A stretch of 34,295 nucleotides of DNA, from assembly GCA_020437105.1 (NCBI GenBank), contig JAGQWR010000124.1, forward strand, positions 1 through 34,295. Direction: 5' to 3'. The notes below the pieces were generated by a model. That model was given only the letters and a program-made list of their open reading frames with translations. It was not told the DNA's origin and ran no database searches. Every line of letters starts with the position of its first letter. The stretch's first letter is position 1. The translations under genes were made by a program, and so were the position numbers. This document shows, piece after piece, positions 6,657-15,455 of the stretch. This stretch comes from Saprospiraceae bacterium (GTDB lineage: Bacteria; Bacteroidota; Bacteroidia; Chitinophagales; Saprospiraceae).

Positions 6657-8627
6657 TTATGACCTGGAGTCTCCTCCCATCATATCCATGACCATTGAAT
6701 TGATGAGTTCCATAATCTGCTCCATGGAATTGGTTTCCTTATCAGTCAGTTGCAGGGTCATGTGCATTTTAGAGCTGTCTTTTACTTTCTTGGAGGAAGT
6801 AAAGGAAAGGCTGCGGAATTCTTGTTTTCCCATATTTAGGAATTCTCCGGGGGCTCCACGCATAGGCAAGCCGCTGGCAGAAACCAGGCTAATGGTATTC
6901 GGGATGTCCCAGAATAAATTAGTTGCACTTTTTTTCATGCTTTTGACCTGTGTTTTAGTCAATTGCCGCTCTTTAGGAAATCCAGTTTCCAGACGGCTGC
7001 TAACCAATTCTGTATCATTTGTAAAAAACAAGATGTCATTCTCCATCGCAAGGTAAAATTCGCCTGGTACATCCGGAATTTGGATCGAGAAATAATTTCC
7101 CATATCCTGCATGATGCCAGTCGTTTGGAGCAAACGCACCAATTTTAGAATATTGGCTTCATTTCCATATCCAACCATCAAACTAAACTCCGGAAAATAT
7201 TCGGTCATTTCTTTCTCCACTTCCGTGGGATTGAAATTGTCATCGTATTCGTAGGTCGTAATAGTTTTGGTAAACTCGCTCATTCCGGTGAAAGCTAATA
7301 TGGCATCTCCGGTAAAAAGCTCATACAGGGCTTTTTCATCCACTATGATACCGAGTACGCTTAAACCTGCAGATGCTGTTTCTCCATAATAAGGAAACTC
7401 TTCGAGCATTGGCAGAAACATATCCTTATACCCTTCCATTAAGTTCTCGACATTCAGGTTTAAATGCATGTATCCGAGTAACTCGCTGGCATCAATGTAT
7501 TTGACTAATTTTTTATTGTACTTCGAGTTATAGGTGCCTTTCCAGATATCAAGCATTTTATCGTTGCCATAAATATCCATGTCCATATTTACCTGCCCCG
7601 GGTCAAAGTTCATGCCCATATTGACAAACATCCCATCATACAAACCGGTCAGCATGCTTGTCACCATGCCCATATCTCCATAACCACCACCCATACCACC
7701 CAGGTGTGGCAGATCTGAATAGTTCATCCAAAAATTCATATCAGAACCACCCTTGACAACATTTGTATAGCTGGCATTGGCGCTAATAGTTGCGCCAAAA
7801 TCCCGGCTCAAAAGTGATTGGGTCCAGTTGGCAGTTTCTTCATTTTCCCGTTGTTGAATTTCTGCATAATAATCATCATAGGAGTTATCTTCCATGTAAT
7901 AATCATCCTCTTCCTCCCAAACATCTTCTATGATTTCATCTATTGTCTCATCAGTTAATTCTTCAGCTGGCATCTCCTCTGCCCAAACTTCCTCTACAAT
8001 TTCGTCTATTTTCTCATCTGTTAATTCTTCGGCTGGCATCTCTTCTGCCGGCCACTCCATCTCCTCTGTTTCTTCCCATTCTTCCCATTCTTCATAGGGT
8101 ACTTCTTCCGGGTAGTCATACCAGTTGGTTTTTACATCTGCGCCACCAATAACAAGCGTTTTAGACGTCCAGCCCATTGCGACACTAGATTCCGGCTGGA
8201 TAAAACGGTAGCCCTCCAGCTGTTCTGTTTGCATACCTTCGGGCATCATGGAATTAAAAAATGCTTCAAATTTGGCAGCATCAGCCAATCCAAGTACCAT
8301 ACCGTAATAGGTAATCTCCTCAGTCATCTGAGAAAACACATACACATCAGCCAGGTCGTTAATACCAATTGAAGTAAGGTCGGTCAATGCCTGCTTTACC
8401 TGATCCCGGTCCTCAGCTGGTGCCATGCCAACAAATTGATCCACCAGCATTTGATAGAAGGCCATTTGCTGAAATTCCCGGATATTAACTTTCTCGTTGA
8501 GGTGCCCCGGATGAAACCCAAATGCCATGCTCACAGTAGAAGGAACATGATCAACAGGTCGCTGTGCGGAAATGGTAAAGGTCAGACTCAGGAAAAGAAG
8601 GGGTAGTGTATGTTTTAAAAAGATCAT
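6657..8627 (-). CDS. Large secreted protein with acidic tandem repeat, unknown function
   Basis: The 656-residue protein starts with a Sec signal peptide (MIFLKHTLPLLFLSLTFTISAQ) with cleavage after about residue 20, so it is exported. Residues 20-160 are folded-looking. Residues 163-250 are extremely acidic and hold two tandem 22-residue copies of AEEMPAEELTDE-IDEI-E-VW (about 184-205 and 206-227). The C-terminal 400 residues are Met- and Gly-rich in places (a GGMGGGYGDMGMV run near 300), then alternate hydrophobic strands with TLQLTDKETNSMEQI near the end. The overall look recalls DUF4836-type exported Bacteroidota proteins, but I cannot confirm that. The gene is monocistronic, bounded by repeats upstream and a terminator downstream. 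Confidence 0.75.
   Translation of the reverse strand: MIFLKHTLPLLFLSLTFTISAQRPVDHVPSTVSMAFGFHPGHLNEKVNIREFQQMAFYQMLVDQFVGMAPAEDRDQVKQALTDLTSIGINDLADVYVFSQMTEEITYYGMVLGLADAAKFEAFFNSMMPEGMQTEQLEGYRFIQPESSVAMGWTSKTLVIGGADVKTNWYDYPEEVPYEEWEEWEETEEMEWPAEEMPAEELTDEKIDEIVEEVWAEEMPAEELTDETIDEIIEDVWEEEDDYYMEDNSYDDYYAEIQQRENEETANWTQSLLSRDFGATISANASYTNVVKGGSDMNFWMNYSDLPHLGGMGGGYGDMGMVTSMLTGLYDGMFVNMGMNFDPGQVNMDMDIYGNDKMLDIWKGTYNSKYNKKLVKYIDASELLGYMHLNLNVENLMEGYKDMFLPMLEEFPYYGETASAGLSVLGIIVDEKALYELFTGDAILAFTGMSEFTKTITTYEYDDNFNPTEVEKEMTEYFPEFSLMVGYGNEANILKLVRLLQTTGIMQDMGNYFSIQIPDVPGEFYLAMENDILFFTNDTELVSSRLETGFPKERQLTKTQVKSMKKSATNLFWDIPNTISLVSASGLPMRGAPGEFLNMGKQEFRSLSFTSSKKVKDSSKMHMTLQLTDKETNSMEQIMELINSMVMDMMGGDSRS
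7947..8078 (-). repeat. 66-bp tandem duplication inside the 656-residue gene
   Basis: Two adjacent 66-base units encode AEEMPAEELTDEKIDEIVEEVW and then AEEMPAEELTDETIDEIIEDVW. The protein copies differ at only three residues, K/T, V/I and E/D. The DNA copies differ mainly at synonymous positions, so the duplication is not brand new and the peptide has been kept. The unit adds strongly negative charge, as in calcium-binding or low-complexity surface segments. Confidence 0.8.
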
Positions 8628-8945
8628 GATTTGAGGTTACTGTTATGGAATAGTGGGTTAGTGCCCCGATAGTTATCGGGGGTGATCCGGTGATTCTGTG
8701 ATCCGGTGATTCTGTTGGTTAGTGGGTTAGTGGGTTAGTGATTCATTCAAAATTAAAAATTAAGGCTTCAAAATTAGAGTCTAGGGCCTTTGGCCTTGTC
8801 TAGCTGGCCTGCCGGCTTCGCGGTCTAGCTCGCCTGCGGCATGCGGTCTAAGCTTCGCGGTTTAATTGTTTTAAACGATTCTAAAGCCTTAAACCCCAGC
8901 GAACTCTCATTCAAAATTAAAAATTATGACTTAAGAATTCAAAAG
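8628..8945. repeat. 318-bp gene-free composite repeat region
   Basis: No gene is visible here. In order it contains a CCCCGATAGTTATCGGGG palindrome (8664-8681), GTGATCCGGTGATTCTG words, four GGTTAGTG octamers (8719-8741), AT-rich TCAAAATTAAAAATTAA words, a GC-rich GGTCTA cassette (8777-8861) described separately, and a TTAAACC...GGTTTAA-like remnant. It ends with ATGACTT (8926-8932) pairing with AAGTCAT (8943-8949), which overlaps the stop of the neighbouring lipoprotein gene and may serve as a weak terminator on the minus strand. Confidence 0.6.
8777..8861 (+). repeat. GGTCTA hairpin cassette, copy A
   Basis: This 85-bp GC-rich island in AT-rich surroundings is built from units of about 23-26 bases, each ending in (G)GTCTA and each with a small GCC-loop-GGC hairpin (GCCTTTGGC, GCCTGCCGGC, GCCTGCGGC). 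The reverse complement of 17434-17500 is the same sequence with one unit fewer. I see no coding potential. Confidence 0.65.
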
Positions 8946-9626
8946 TCATGGTTTAGGGTACAAAATTACAGAATTAGCGATAGTTCGTTCGCCGCGGATC
9001 ATGGCACCGATAGTAGTCTCCAACATGACAGACTGCTTGTTCGGAGAAATTTGGGCATTCGTATTTGTACAAGCGCGGATATCGCGATCAAAGCGATAGA
9101 TGCTTGTCATTTTTCCGGTATCCAGCATGTACTGATAAATACTGGGAATATCGTCAAAGTCAAGTAGCGAGAGGGGGTAGTTAAAGTACCGGCGGAAGGA
9201 CTTACCGGTATAATCAAAATTATCAAGTTCGAGTGGATCGAAGGGGGATGGGTTTAGTGCTTTTGCGACCTCGTTAATGGCAACATTCAACACCTGTACA
9301 TTTGAGAACCGTCCTTTGATTTCAAAAATAAAGTCGGTAAAATTGCTTTTGACCTCTACCTGACTCATGCCATTCACAGATCGAAGTACATCACGCACCC
9401 GGATAATTTCTTTTTCAAGTTCGGCTACTGAAGGAATTTCATACCCTTCATACTCCCCCATTTTAAGGTAATTCGCCAGCGTGCTTTTACTTTGGCTCAA
9501 ATTAACTGTCACTTTGAGATCACCAGTTCCATCAGAAGCTAGTTGAACTTCTTCCAGAATCTCAAAACAACCCGTTAGCGATAGTCCGCTAAACAGCAAC
9601 AGCGTATAAAATGCAATTTGTTTCAT
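8946..9626 (-). CDS. Lipoprotein of unknown function
   Basis: The 226-residue product begins MKQIAFYTLLLFSGLSLTGC with the lipobox cysteine at 20. I chose 9626 over the in-frame start at 9644 because it begins the signal peptide directly. The body opens with the pattern FEILEEVQLASDGTGDLKV, meaning beta-strands soon after the anchor, and continues with alternating strands and a helix (SVAELEKEIIRVRDVLRSV). This arrangement resembles LppM-like extracytoplasmic lipoproteins in outline only, and I cannot name a family. It is probably co-transcribed with the small membrane protein 86 bases upstream. Confidence 0.75.
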   Translation of the reverse strand: MKQIAFYTLLLFSGLSLTGCFEILEEVQLASDGTGDLKVTVNLSQSKSTLANYLKMGEYEGYEIPSVAELEKEIIRVRDVLRSVNGMSQVEVKSNFTDFIFEIKGRFSNVQVLNVAINEVAKALNPSPFDPLELDNFDYTGKSFRRYFNYPLSLLDFDDIPSIYQYMLDTGKMTSIYRFDRDIRACTNTNAQISPNKQSVMLETTIGAMIRGERTIANSVILYPKP

Positions 9627-9712
9627 TGTTCTTATTTTAATCACCTGTCTGAACGAAGTATAAAACCCGATCCGTATATTTAATTGAAAGGAATTTTCAA
9701 AGGAGCTCCGTT

Positions 9713-10012
9713 CTAGCGGTAATACATCAGAATTGCTCCAAACAGGGTTATGAGGAGGACCAAAACAGTAGCCATCCGAATAGAATACCGAATATGACTC
9801 ACAAAAGTTTCAATTTCCCGCTTAAACTCCGGATACTTTGGTATTACTTCGGTTTCCATTTTTTTTTGATTGAAAATATGGGTGGCTCCAAAATCTATGT
9901 TGTTTTCAACCAATACCCGGTAAGCCCGGAAAACCTTGACCCGAAAATAGACGTTCACAAAAAGCATGGCTACAAAGAGCCCGATCACTACACTTATTAA
10001 TAAAACATACAT
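9713..10012 (-). CDS. Small two-helix membrane protein, unknown function
   Basis: The 99-residue protein has an N-terminal membrane helix (about 3-25, VLLISVVIGLFVAMLFVNVYF), a basic amphipathic cytosol-like middle with VKVFRAYRVLVENNIDFG, and a C-terminal helix (about 78-97). No known motif is visible. It diverges from the carboxypeptidase gene across 121 bases, and a -7-like element TACCTTTG lies on its strand at 10030-10037. Length, codon use and the clear two-helix plan support a real gene. Confidence 0.65.
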   Translation of the reverse strand: MYVLLISVVIGLFVAMLFVNVYFRVKVFRAYRVLVENNIDFGATHIFNQKKMETEVIPKYPEFKREIETFVSHIRYSIRMATVLVLLITLFGAILMYYR

Positions 10013-10029
10013 TTGAACCTATTATACCG

Positions 10030-10037
10030 CAAAGGTA
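10030..10037 (-). promoter_or_regulatory. Candidate -7 element (TACCTTTG)
   Basis: TACCTTTG on the minus strand fits the Bacteroidota -7 consensus TAnnTTTG and lies 18 bases upstream of the small membrane protein start. I did not find a convincing -33 element at the usual distance, so this is a weak call. Confidence 0.35.
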
Positions 10038-10133
10038 ATGGATGCAACCCGAGTAGTTTTTAAATCTTAGTTTTTAATTTTCACCCCGGTTTTCAACGGC
10101 TTCTATGCCTTCTAATATCAAATCTTAAAGATC

Positions 10134-12710
10134 ATGTATAGCCGCTTTCTGTTCTTAGTTTTTCTTTTAAGCTCCAATACCCTGGCTGCCCAGGAAATTT
10201 CACTTGATTATTATTTCCCGGAAGTTGCTTTCGAAAAGGATATTCCCAGTCCGGAACAGGTGTTGGGTTTTCAGATCGGTGCCTGGCATATGAGCCACGA
10301 TCAGTTGGTGCGCTATATGATTGAATTAGCCGAATCTTCCGATCGTGTGCAATGGCAGGAATACGGACGCACCTATGAAGACCGCCCCTTATTACTGCTC
10401 ACGATCAGCTCTAAGAAAAACCTGGATCGGCTGGAAGACATTCGCGAAAAGCACCTCCGAAATGCAGATCCGGATGTTGGGCCTGTTGATATGAGTAAGG
10501 AACCGGTGATCGTTTACCAGGGATTCAGTATTCATGGAAATGAAGCCAGTGGATCCAATGCTTCCGCACTGCTGGCGTATTACCTGGCTGCCGGGAAAGG
10601 CCGGGAAATCGAAAAATTGCTGGATGGAACCGTCATCCTGCTTGATCCCTGCTTTAACCCGGATGGATTCCAGCGTTTTAGTACCTGGGCAAATATGCAC
10701 AAATCAGCCCGTAGTAATGCCGATCCGCAAAGCCGTGAATTCAATGAGGTTTGGCCGGGCGGCCGCACGAATCACTATTGGTTTGACCTCAACAGAGACT
10801 GGCTTTTGGCACAGCACCCGGAAAGTCAGGGCAGGCTTCAGCTCTTTCACCAATGGAAACCGAATGTGCTGACCGATCACCATGAAATGGGTACAAATGC
10901 CAGCTTTTTCTTCCAGCCCGGTGTACCACAACGCACCAACCCGCTTACGCCGGCAGAAAACCAAGACCTCACCGGAAAGCTTGGTCGCTTTCACGCCAGT
11001 GCTATGGATGAGATTGGCTCTCTGTACTATACCCAGGAGAGCTATGATGATTTCTATTACGGTAAAGGATCAACTTATCCGGACATCAACGGGTCTGTCG
11101 GTATTCTTTTTGAGCAGGCAAGTAGCCGCGGACATGTTCAGGAAAGCGACAACGGTTTGCTGCGTTTTCCTTTTACCATCCGCAATCAGCTGACGGCGGC
11201 CCGATCAACCCTCAAAGGTGCCCAAACATTAAGAACAGAACTCCTCTCCTACCAACATCGCTTTTATCAGGATGCCAAACAGGAAGCAGCAGCAGACCGC
11301 CAAAAAGCCTATATGTTTGGAGATCTGCACGACCAGAGCAAATTGCAAAAATTTGTGGAATTGCTGGAACGGCACCAGGTTAATGTCTATGAGTTGAAAA
11401 CATCCAGTCAGGTAGATGGAAAAACCTATGAGCCTGGCAAAGCCTTTGTCGTGCCACTCGGACAAGATCAATACAGATTGATTCGAACCATCTTTGAGTC
11501 AACTACAACGTTTCAGGACAGCCTCTTTTATGATGTTTCTGCCTGGACCCTGCCCTTGGCCTTTAATCTGGATTATACCGTTCTGGATCGTTCGAATTTT
11601 TCGCCGGCCATGATTGGCCCTTTATGTAGTGCATCCAGTTGGAAGGCAATTATTCAACCCGAGTATAGTGAATATGCCTACTTGCTGGAGTGGGATGATT
11701 ACCAGGCACCTCAGGCACTAAATCAGTTGCTGGAAAGTGGTCTCCGGGTAAAAGTAGCGACCGAACCGTTTCAAACAACAGCCAGAAGCTTTGACCGGGG
11801 CACGCTGATGATCCAGGTTGCCAATCAGGGTATGGATCCGGAAGTCTTGTACGCTTATATTCAACAAATCAGCCGGGAGAATAACATCCGATTTTATGAT
11901 GCTGATACCGGTTTAACACCTGTCGGCATTGATTTTGGAAGCAATCAGTTTGAGACACTTCGGCTCCCTTCCGTTTTATTAATTGGAGGATCGAGTTCGA
12001 GTGCCTATGAAGTGGGTGAACTATGGTACCTGTTGGAGGAGCGTTTTGGCATTCCGGCCAGTATCGTAGAGGCTGACCGCATACATCGCATTGATTTGGA
12101 CCGCTATAATGTCATTTTGATGGCAGATGGGTCATACTCAGCCATAGAAGCAAATGGTATCAAAAAAATCAAAGATTGGGTTCGCTCAGGTGGCACCCTC
12201 TGGTGCCAGCGCGGAGCCGTTAATTGGGCAATAAACAACCAATTATCAGGAGCTAAAATGAAGGTGGAAAAAGAAGGAGATCCTGTAGAGACATGGAAAT
12301 CTTACAGCGGCCTTTCGGCGAATAAGGGGAGCTTTGTTATTGGCGGGGCGATCCTCCAAACGGAAGTTGATCGCAGCCATCCCTTACTTTTTGGGATTAA
12401 AGGAAGTACACTTCCGGTATTCCGTCGAGGTACTATTTTCCTGGATGCCACGGAAAATCCTTATGCCAGTCCGATTCGGTATAGCGACAACCCGGTTTAT
12501 TCCGGTTATGTGCATAGAAGTCAGGTTGAACTTCTGCGAGAATCACCTGCCCTGGTAGTAAGCGGCATAGGCCGCGGTCGGGTTATTTGTGTAAGTGACA
12601 ATCCCAATTTCAGAGCCTATTGGTATGGGACCCAGAAAATTACGGCAAACGCCATTTTCTTTGGTAACCTGATCAGTGGCCAGGCTATCGAAACCATTAA
12701 GGGAGATTAA
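10134..12710 (+). CDS. M14 family zinc carboxypeptidase, exported
   Basis: The 858-residue protein has a Sec signal peptide (cleavage near NTLAAQ, residue 20) followed by an M14 carboxypeptidase domain. Visible zinc-site elements are FSIHGNEASG (His134 and Glu137) and the second ligand in LTDHHEM (His249 or His250). The FNPDGFQRFSTWAN segment follows the first site, and GILFEQASSRG supplies the likely catalytic glutamate (Glu327). After about residue 370 the chain continues into a long C-terminal region with a glutamine-amidotransferase-like fold (LLIGGSSSSAYEVGELW, then VILMADGSYSAIEANG), a layout seen in large Bacteroidota M14 peptidases. It probably degrades peptides or cell-wall peptides outside the cytoplasm. 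Its stop overlaps the stop of the convergent SulP gene by three bases. Confidence 0.92.
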   Translation: MYSRFLFLVFLLSSNTLAAQEISLDYYFPEVAFEKDIPSPEQVLGFQIGAWHMSHDQLVRYMIELAESSDRVQWQEYGRTYEDRPLLLLTISSKKNLDRLEDIREKHLRNADPDVGPVDMSKEPVIVYQGFSIHGNEASGSNASALLAYYLAAGKGREIEKLLDGTVILLDPCFNPDGFQRFSTWANMHKSARSNADPQSREFNEVWPGGRTNHYWFDLNRDWLLAQHPESQGRLQLFHQWKPNVLTDHHEMGTNASFFFQPGVPQRTNPLTPAENQDLTGKLGRFHASAMDEIGSLYYTQESYDDFYYGKGSTYPDINGSVGILFEQASSRGHVQESDNGLLRFPFTIRNQLTAARSTLKGAQTLRTELLSYQHRFYQDAKQEAAADRQKAYMFGDLHDQSKLQKFVELLERHQVNVYELKTSSQVDGKTYEPGKAFVVPLGQDQYRLIRTIFESTTTFQDSLFYDVSAWTLPLAFNLDYTVLDRSNFSPAMIGPLCSASSWKAIIQPEYSEYAYLLEWDDYQAPQALNQLLESGLRVKVATEPFQTTARSFDRGTLMIQVANQGMDPEVLYAYIQQISRENNIRFYDADTGLTPVGIDFGSNQFETLRLPSVLLIGGSSSSAYEVGELWYLLEERFGIPASIVEADRIHRIDLDRYNVILMADGSYSAIEANGIKKIKDWVRSGGTLWCQRGAVNWAINNQLSGAKMKVEKEGDPVETWKSYSGLSANKGSFVIGGAILQTEVDRSHPLLFGIKGSTLPVFRRGTIFLDATENPYASPIRYSDNPVYSGYVHRSQVELLRESPALVVSGIGRGRVICVSDNPNFRAYWYGTQKITANAIFFGNLISGQAIETIKGD

Positions 12711-14446
12711 AGATCGTCGGCCTGCAATACGTACTCACGCTGGAGTTTAGTACCTGATTTTTTATCGTAAAAATCTACCGCATGTTGAATGCGCAGGAAA
12801 AAATGATCTTCGCCCAGGTTTTTAGTAAACCCTGATTTCTGAAGTTGATCCCGAATAGGCCCTTTTAGTCCGACCAAATAGAGGCTGATGTTTTGCTTTT
12901 TGAAATCTTCCAGCAGATTCAATAATTCTGTAACAGCACTGCTGTCTACCCCATTGACACTACTGGCATCGAAAATCACGAGACGCAGGGCATCCCCCTT
13001 GTCATCCATCAAGGCATCCAGATTGGAGCGGAAATAATTTAGATTCACATAATACAGACGGGCATCAAATCGAAAGATCAGGATATCCGGCCGTTGTTCT
13101 ACTTCCTCAAATCGAATAACATTCCGGTAATGCGGATGCCCCGGTATTTTCCCCAGTACCGCAATATGTGGACGAGCAGTCCGGAAAATTAAAAGTCCCA
13201 TTGATAGTAGAGCTCCGGTTAAGACTCCTTGTTCGATACCGATAAACAGGGTACCCGCAAAGGTGGCCAGCATCATCCAAAAATCGGTGCGATCAACTTT
13301 CCAAAGGTGGAGGGCTTCCTGCCAATCGATCAGGCCGACAACGGCAACCATGATAATAGCTGCCAGGATGGCTTTCGGCAAAAAGAAAAACAGGGGTGTC
13401 AGAAATAGCAGGGTCAGGACAACCAAAAGCGCACTCAAAATGGTAGCCAGTGTCGTTTTGGCACCGGCCTGATCATTTACAGCAGTCCGACTAAAACCGC
13501 CCGTTACCGGAAAAGCCTGAAATAAAGAACCTAGCATATTTGCCGCACCCAGGGCTATTAGTTCCTGATTCGCTTCCAGCTTATAATTTTTATGCTTTTT
13601 CTGAATAGCCTTGGCAACGGCTATGCTTTCCATAAAACCTATAAAGGAGATGGTTAGGGCTATGGGTAAGAGTACTTGAATGGCTGCCCAGTCAAAGGCC
13701 GGCAGATTGAAAGCAGGTAAACCCCCCGGTACCTTCCCGACAATTTTTACGCCTGCATCTGCTAATTGAAGTCCCCAGGCGAGGCTAATACCAAGGGTGA
13801 CGACCACCAAAGGACCCGGGATGCTCCATTTTTTCTTTTTAATGAGGAAGAGCAGTCCGATGGAAACAGCTCCAATCAGGAGGGTTGGCAGATGGGTTTC
13901 GGAAATCCGTTCGGCGGCAGCCGAAATAACTTCAAAAATAAAATTACTGCGCGCCAGGTCAATTCCCAAGAGGTGTTTAAGCTGACTAAATCCAATGATT
14001 AAAGCTGCTGCAGAGGTAAATCCACTGACCACCGGATGCGACAGGAAGTTTACGAGGAAGCCCAGCCGGAATAGTCCCATAGCAAATTGAATGACGCCGA
14101 CCATTAAAGCCAGCAAGAGGGCATAACCGATGTAAGCTTCGGATCCAACGGATGCCAGCTCCCCTACCCCTGCGGCTACGAGGAGTGAAACCATGGCTAC
14201 CGGCCCAACGGCCAATTGTCTGGAGGTACCCAAAACGGCATAAACCAGCAAGGGGACAACGGAAGCATACAAACCATAAATCGGAGGGAGGCCAGCCAGC
14301 ATAGCATAGGCCATACCCTGTGGTACCAGCATAACGCCCACTGTCAGTCCGGCAATCAGGTCTTGTTTAAAAATAGACCGGGTATAGGTTTCCAGGGCCC
14401 CAAGAATGGGCAAACGGGATTTCAAACGCATGTGGTGTAATTTCAA
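12707..14446 (-). CDS. SulP family anion transporter with STAS domain (copy 1)
   Basis: The 579-residue inner-membrane protein shows the SulP signature early (DLIAGLTVGVMLVPQGMAYAMLAGLPPIYGLY), about ten to twelve hydrophobic helices to residue 420, and a C-terminal STAS domain (about 440-555) with LRLVIFDASSVNGVDSSA. SulP proteins move sulfate, bicarbonate or other anions, usually with H+ or Na+. Here it is the last gene of an ArsR / DUF983 / 57-residue protein operon, apart from a second SulP in the sulfur island. The two differ enough in sequence to be old paralogues. Sulfate is likely but bicarbonate cannot be excluded. Its stop codon overlaps that of the convergent peptidase gene, leaving no room for a terminator between them. 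Confidence 0.92.
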   Translation of the reverse strand: MKLHHMRLKSRLPILGALETYTRSIFKQDLIAGLTVGVMLVPQGMAYAMLAGLPPIYGLYASVVPLLVYAVLGTSRQLAVGPVAMVSLLVAAGVGELASVGSEAYIGYALLLALMVGVIQFAMGLFRLGFLVNFLSHPVVSGFTSAAALIIGFSQLKHLLGIDLARSNFIFEVISAAAERISETHLPTLLIGAVSIGLLFLIKKKKWSIPGPLVVVTLGISLAWGLQLADAGVKIVGKVPGGLPAFNLPAFDWAAIQVLLPIALTISFIGFMESIAVAKAIQKKHKNYKLEANQELIALGAANMLGSLFQAFPVTGGFSRTAVNDQAGAKTTLATILSALLVVLTLLFLTPLFFFLPKAILAAIIMVAVVGLIDWQEALHLWKVDRTDFWMMLATFAGTLFIGIEQGVLTGALLSMGLLIFRTARPHIAVLGKIPGHPHYRNVIRFEEVEQRPDILIFRFDARLYYVNLNYFRSNLDALMDDKGDALRLVIFDASSVNGVDSSAVTELLNLLEDFKKQNISLYLVGLKGPIRDQLQKSGFTKNLGEDHFFLRIQHAVDFYDKKSGTKLQREYVLQADDL

Positions 14447-14488
14447 GAACCAAAAAGATGGGAAGCAAGGTTCTTAAATGGGAACGTG

Positions 14489-14662
14489 TTATTTGTTACT
14501 GTCCAGTTTCTTTTCGATGCGAATCAATCGCTCTTCTAAAGCGAGCAATTTATCCAGGATCAGGATATGGGTCTTTTTGGCATCAATGCCTACCGGACTC
14601 GTATCGCTCTCGATGATTTTGGCAATTGCCTCGTAGGTTTCTTTTTCCGGATTCAGATTCAT
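14489..14662 (-). CDS. 57-residue coiled-coil protein coupled to DUF983 gene
   Basis: A short frame runs from ATG at 14662 to TAA at 14489. Its product begins MNLNPEKETYEAIAKIIESD, has a central SPVGIDAKKTHILILDKLL segment, and ends in a charged heptad-like helix (ALEERLIRIEKKLDSNK). The ATG overlaps the stop of the DUF983 gene as ATGA (14659-14662), strong evidence that it is translated, and it fills the gap before SulP precisely. No family is recognised. It may be a small oligomerising helical protein or a partner of DUF983 or SulP. The existence of the gene is likely, the role unknown. Confidence 0.7.
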   Translation of the reverse strand: MNLNPEKETYEAIAKIIESDTSPVGIDAKKTHILILDKLLALEERLIRIEKKLDSNK

Positions 14663-15063
14663 CTGGTATTTGATTTAAGTGATTTTGTGGAATCGTAATG
14701 CACATTTAGGTTAATCCAAAGGGCACGGGCAAAACGAAAAAACCAGACAAAGAATACCAATCCGACACCAATAAGTAAGCCAAAGGAAGCGCCGATTGAC
14801 CAGCCCAAAACCCAATGAAAAAACATGACAAAAAAGAGGCTAAAAAATGCTGAGAAGATATAAGACAGGAACATAGATCCGTAGTAGAACCCTGGTTCCG
14901 GCATATACGATTGCTTACAGTTTGGGCAACGCTCAGGCATTTCAAAGGGCTTATCAAAGGAGAAGCTGCCTGTTTCGTACAAATCGCCTTCATGGCACTT
15001 GGGGCATTTAAAGGCAAAAATACTATAGAGTTTAGATCCCTTTCCGAATATGGACATTCCCAA
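14659..15063 (-). CDS. DUF983 family protein (zinc ribbon plus two membrane helices)
   Basis: The 134-residue protein has an N-terminal zinc ribbon made of two CxxC pairs, FKCPKCHEGDLY near residue 20 and ERCPNCKQSYM near residue 46, followed by the family's PEPGFYYGSMFLSY segment and two strongly hydrophobic helices (about 65-85 and 90-112). DUF983 proteins are of unknown function. Starts at 15063 and 15057 are both possible. It follows the ArsR gene by 58 bases, a gap that contains a perfect palindrome, and is coupled by ATGA to the next small gene. Confidence 0.88.
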   Translation of the reverse strand: MGMSIFGKGSKLYSIFAFKCPKCHEGDLYETGSFSFDKPFEMPERCPNCKQSYMPEPGFYYGSMFLSYIFSAFFSLFFVMFFHWVLGWSIGASFGLLIGVGLVFFVWFFRFARALWINLNVHYDSTKSLKSNTR

Positions 15064-15080
15064 ATATCAGTTTAATTGGC

Positions 15081-15094
15081 CTGTTGGCCAACAG
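15081..15094. promoter_or_regulatory. Perfect 14-bp palindrome between arsR-type and DUF983 genes
   Basis: CTGTTGGCCAACAG is a perfect palindrome 18 bases upstream of the DUF983 start. It has no loop, so it looks more like a protein-binding site than a terminator. The binding protein is unknown. Confidence 0.35.
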
Positions 15095-15121
15095 TTAAAT
15101 AAAATGGATTGGATATTTTGT

Positions 15122-15451
15122 TTACATATTACACTGGCAATTATCCAGGCAATCAATGATTAGAGACACATCACGTTCTTTGAGGGAATACATCATGCTT
15201 CTTCCCTCTCTTTTCACACTTAACAGGCCTTTAAGGCGCATATTCTGCAGGTGATGTGAGGTCAGCGATTGCTCTGAATCTAATCGATCGCATATTTCAG
15301 TTACATTCATTTTTGGATGTTCTTCCAGCAATTTGATGATCCCCAGACGAATTGGATGCGCAACTGTTTTCAGGATAAAAGCAATCCGCTCCAGGCGCTC
15401 CGCCTCTGCTTTATCGAGTACAAAAGGTTTAGTTGTCTTTGATGATTCCAT
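15122..15451 (-). CDS. ArsR/SmtB family transcriptional regulator
   Basis: The 109-residue protein is a typical ArsR winged helix. It has a helical start leading to LKTVAHPIRLGIIKLLEEHP (residues 28-46), the recognition helix region SLTSHHLQNMRLKGLLSVKREGR (62-84) and a final helix. Cysteines are present at 54 (VTEICDRL, where metal-sensing ArsR proteins often keep theirs) and in a C-terminal cluster CLDNCQC at 101, 105 and 107. This set could bind a metal or act as a thiol switch. The alpha-2 cysteine typical of BigR/SqrR persulfide sensors is absent, so a sulfur-sensing role is only suggested by context. It heads the operon that ends in SulP copy 1 and has a palindrome (15469-15480) upstream. 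Confidence 0.9.
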   Translation of the reverse strand: MESSKTTKPFVLDKAEAERLERIAFILKTVAHPIRLGIIKLLEEHPKMNVTEICDRLDSEQSLTSHHLQNMRLKGLLSVKREGRSMMYSLKERDVSLIIDCLDNCQCNM

Positions 15452-15455
15452 TCTG

